Shown here piece after piece: positions 61,800-64,000 of a stretch of 64,000 nt of DNA. Source of the DNA: an uncultured Aquimarina sp. (lineage in GTDB: Bacteria; Bacteroidota; Bacteroidia; Flavobacteriales; Flavobacteriaceae). The first letter of the stretch is position 1. Each line of letters begins with the position of its first letter. A program made the translations under genes and the position numbers. Location of the stretch: NCBI RefSeq assembly GCF_947500065.1, contig NZ_CANMQT010000002.1, forward strand, positions 434,001-498,000, given 5' to 3'. The notes under the pieces are model-generated. The model searched no databases, was not told the DNA's origin, and was given only the letters and a program-made list of their open reading frames with translations.

Positions 61800-63467
61800 T
61801 TACTTATTCATGTGTTTCTTTTCTTGAAGTCTTCTAACAAAAGCAGCAGCATAGGTCGGAGATCTAAATTTTAAAATAGGATCATCTGAAGGAAGAATAC
61901 CCTCTTGTAGCGCTAGTGGATCAAAATTCATTACATCACAACTACCTTCCATCATAACATCTGTAACTGTTAGCGTAGCCGCTACTATTTTTTTGTGTTC
62001 TCCGTCCCAAAACTTAGCTGCATCATTAATTGGATCATTCTCATTGGCAATAGTTACTTCCATATCCCAATGGAGTTCTTTTTGTTTTCGCAAAAGCATA
62101 CTCATATCGGCATAGAAATCTACTTTTTTCGAAGTATCCATAGTGATTTCTTCATTCCTTGGAATAAAAGCCCATCGTACAGGTGTTTTCTTTCCATTAG
62201 CATCTTCAAAAAGAAAAGTGTTTACGCTGTTAAATCGATGATTTGCATAATTTTTAAGCCTTTCTTTTGGCTTGTTCTTATAATGTGTTTTATAGTTTTT
62301 AAATTCTGGATGGTCTTGCTTTAACTTTTCGAAATCTTCTGATTTACCGCTTAACTTTGCTTGCATTAATTGCATAAATCCTTCGGGAGTGCTTACAGGA
62401 AAGAAATCCAGTGTATTCATACTAAAATTATGTGTAGTGCCATCCGCCAGAGTCACTTCGAAAGCCATCCCATATTCTCCAGGTGCACTTTCATCTTTTT
62501 TTGCTCCTCCTTTATGTGAAAATCTACCCATCACCTTTAAAGGTTTTTTACTAAAAACATTACTCTTACTATAGTTTCCAATTTTAGCATCTTTTAAACT
62601 TAAATAACCTGAAAAGCAAAACCCACTAATATGATTACGTCGTTTTCCTTCGTGAATACCAAATTTCTTTTCAAAAACATCAATTATTTTAGGAGCAAGT
62701 GTTGGATCTTCTTCAGAAACAGTTGGGTTCAACGCCTCCACATTAAACCCAAGATTAACGGTATTATAAATAAATTTATCCTTAATCTTATCTGCAACCG
62801 AAGTTTCTTCTCCATAGTTAATATTGTAATCTGTTCTATCTATATTAAACTTAGCCTGGACTTTTAATTTTGTATTAAACGCTTCTATTCTTACGGGAAA
62901 AGAAATATTTTTAGTCACACCTCTAAGTGTTAAATCTCCTGTCATTATATGTGTTGGTTTAACTACGCTATTTTCGTCATTAGAAAGTGGTTTAAACTTT
63001 GAATCAAACTCTTCTTTATTTTCTTTTGATGAACTAGTATTATATGGATTTACAGCATGTATTGTAAATGTTCCCGTAGGATGATTTACTACATCTAAAA
63101 AATCTTTGGATTTTAAATGTGTTAAGAGTACATTTTTGCCTTGCGATTCTTCTTTATCATTTAGATCATCTACTGTAATACTGGTCATATCCAACGTAAC
63201 AGAACCTCCAATGATATTTCCTTCTTTCACTTTAAAGTTTCCTTGTTTAATGAAAATCTTTCCGTTATGTTTACCCGTAGGTTTACTACCTATATAGGTC
63301 GTTGTGCTAGTATTTATATCTATAGCGTACGTAGATGAATTTTCTAAGGATTCATTTGTTGTAGCAGTTACTTTTAAGACAGGTTTATTTTCTTCTTTTT
63401 GAGTTGTGTTGCACGAAGTGAAACAAGACAATGTAAGAAGTAACAATAGTAAGGTATTTCGTTTCAT
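61800..63467 (-). CDS. Lipoprotein with YceI-like domain and extra C-terminal domain
   Basis: Predicted lipoprotein, 555 residues from the ATG at 63467 (MKRNTLL), taken because it leaves a clean signal peptide and lipobox (LSCFTSC, Cys19); an upstream ATG at 63494 adds nine residues. The YceI-like lipocalin fold (about 35-245) has YAIDINTSTTTYIG, HNGKIFIKQGNFKV, LTLRGVTKNISFPV and the family's closing strands. YceI domains bind lipophilic, isoprenoid-like ligands. The C-terminal half (about 275-550) is beta-rich and not recognised. A TAGTTTTG -7 box (63499-63492) lies 25 nt upstream. Confidence 0.75.
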   Translation of the reverse strand: MKRNTLLLLLLTLSCFTSCNTTQKEENKPVLKVTATTNESLENSSTYAIDINTSTTTYIGSKPTGKHNGKIFIKQGNFKVKEGNIIGGSVTLDMTSITVDDLNDKEESQGKNVLLTHLKSKDFLDVVNHPTGTFTIHAVNPYNTSSSKENKEEFDSKFKPLSNDENSVVKPTHIMTGDLTLRGVTKNISFPVRIEAFNTKLKVQAKFNIDRTDYNINYGEETSVADKIKDKFIYNTVNLGFNVEALNPTVSEEDPTLAPKIIDVFEKKFGIHEGKRRNHISGFCFSGYLSLKDAKIGNYSKSNVFSKKPLKVMGRFSHKGGAKKDESAPGEYGMAFEVTLADGTTHNFSMNTLDFFPVSTPEGFMQLMQAKLSGKSEDFEKLKQDHPEFKNYKTHYKNKPKERLKNYANHRFNSVNTFLFEDANGKKTPVRWAFIPRNEEITMDTSKKVDFYADMSMLLRKQKELHWDMEVTIANENDPINDAAKFWDGEHKKIVAATLTVTDVMMEGSCDVMNFDPLALQEGILPSDDPILKFRSPTYAAAFVRRLQEKKHMNK

Positions 63468-63491
63468 AACTATCCATTTATAAGTTTGAAA

Positions 63492-63548
63492 CAAAACTAA
63501 GTAGGAGACTAGCCTGTATTTAAGGAGAATTAAATCAATATATGGACA
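63492..63548 (-). promoter_or_regulatory. YceI-gene promoter with TATGGACA motif
   Basis: Reading leftward, TAGTTTTG (63499-63492) is a perfect -7 box and is the same 8-mer as at the cytolysin-like gene. A single TATGGACA (63541-63548) lies 41 nt farther upstream, near the distance of the distal repeat at the cytolysin gene (42 nt). A second phased copy is not clear. A 12-nt imperfect direct repeat, AATTAAA(T/C)CAAT, occurs at 63528-63539 and 63548-63559. Confidence 0.42.
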
Positions 63549-63549
63549 A

Positions 63550-64000
63550 TTAAACCAATCTATTGTTTTTCAGTTGTTTTCTAAAGTCTTTTGGAGAAAC
63601 TCCTGAGTATTTTTTAAAAACTCTTGTAAAATATAATGGATCATTATATCCTACTTCATAAGCGATATCTTTAATTGGGAAATTAGTAAGAAATAGTTTG
63701 TTTTTTGCCGCAGCAATTCTTTTTAAATTCAATATGGTCACAAAACTATTTTGAAAGAACTTTTTACATAATCTATTGAAGGTGGTCAAAGAAACTTCTA
63801 ACTCATTAGCGTAAAACTCAGGAGATGATTGTCTGCTATAATTTTCGCCAATCAATTTCTCAATCTGATGATGCATATTATCTTTCTTAACCGTGACATC
63901 TTGTTGTTTTCCTGTTTTAACTCTTACTGCTTTAATCAGAAACATTTTTAATTGGCTAGAGACCATATCAAGTTGTCCTATGTTTTTTTGAAATAATTCG
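63550..64000 (-). CDS. AraC-family regulator (partial, start outside window)
   Basis: The C-terminal part of an AraC-type regulator: DNA-binding helix-turn-helices with SPEFYANELEVSLTTFNRLC and FPIKDIAYEVGYNDPLYFTR, then VFKKYSGVSPKDFRK. The frame is open to the window end (ELFQKNIGQLDMVSSQLK), so the true start lies beyond 64000. It is transcribed toward the YceI-type gene, and its stop is 50 nt before that gene's -7 box. Its ligand-binding region is not in view. Confidence 0.88.
   Translation of the reverse strand, partial: ELFQKNIGQLDMVSSQLKMFLIKAVRVKTGKQQDVTVKKDNMHHQIEKLIGENYSRQSSPEFYANELEVSLTTFNRLCKKFFQNSFVTILNLKRIAAAKNKLFLTNFPIKDIAYEVGYNDPLYFTRVFKKYSGVSPKDFRKQLKNNRLV

Overview
The window is AT-rich chromosomal DNA from a member of the Bacteroidota, most likely a marine Flavobacteriaceae (Aquimarina- or Kordia-like). 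Support for this: promoters of the Bacteroidota form TTG-N19-TAnnTTTG stand in front of both tRNAs, both BlaI-type units and several genes; there are many short lipoproteins with a Cys lipobox; DnaE carries a fused N-terminal exonuclease; and there are TPR-LuxR sensors, BlaI/M56 pairs and the DUF4407, DUF4230, DUF4260 and DUF6252 families. The genus is an inference. I see no insertion sequence, prophage or CRISPR array.

Layout. 1-8.4 kb: a secreted PepSY-like protein, the rpsP-rimM-trmN6 translation operon (minus), a DUF6252-type lipoprotein and dnaE. 8.8-14.6 kb, accessory: a lipoprotein of unknown role, a 50-codon peptide with a leader-like Lys-Gly-Gly motif, a cholesterol-dependent-cytolysin-like (CDCL) lipoprotein, a TPR-LuxR sensor-regulator and a frameshifted STAS-like gene. 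14.9-17.5 kb: trxA, a DUF58 protein, tRNA-Asp, a probable structured small RNA and a DUF456 protein. 17.8-23.6 kb: a BlaI-controlled unit with two M56 (BlaR1-like) peptidases, BlaI and a TPR protein; its promoter is flanked by two perfect AACTAA-N4-TTAGTT dyads. 23.8-31.3 kb: housekeeping and metabolic genes (ruvC with a TTG start, hemW with a probable ATT start, methyltransferase, cyclase, DUF4260, DUF4230, GNAT, MmcQ/YjbR, membrane MutS-like ATPase).

31.3-42.1 kb is a trans-4-hydroxy-L-proline catabolic island: AraC regulator, DHDPS-family deaminase, ketoglutarate-semialdehyde dehydrogenase, DUF885 peptidase, 4-hydroxyproline epimerase, D-amino-acid oxidoreductase, Xaa-Pro aminopeptidase, a SnoaL-like lipoprotein and an ornithine-cyclodeaminase-family reductase. 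Together they can take hydroxyproline (collagen-like peptides) to 2-oxoglutarate. A decayed secreted-peptidase gene follows. 42.8-49.9 kb: DUF4407, a second BlaI/M56 pair whose operator lies on the -7 box, two secreted proteins and an M20 dipeptidase.

50.1-64 kb: a HEAGH-motif protein, tRNA-Leu, then a divergent locus. Leftward it encodes a TPR histidine kinase, a LuxR-type response regulator, a CsgG-TPR-SH3 protein and a TPR protein with a PA-IL-like domain. Rightward it encodes a membrane protein, a secreted protein and an exported WD40-caspase. A two-domain YceI lipoprotein and a partial AraC regulator close the window. The most interesting signals are TGGACA repeats with 11-bp period upstream of the cytolysin and the caspase operon, with one copy upstream of the YceI gene. 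They suggest a common regulator for these exported, accessory proteins.
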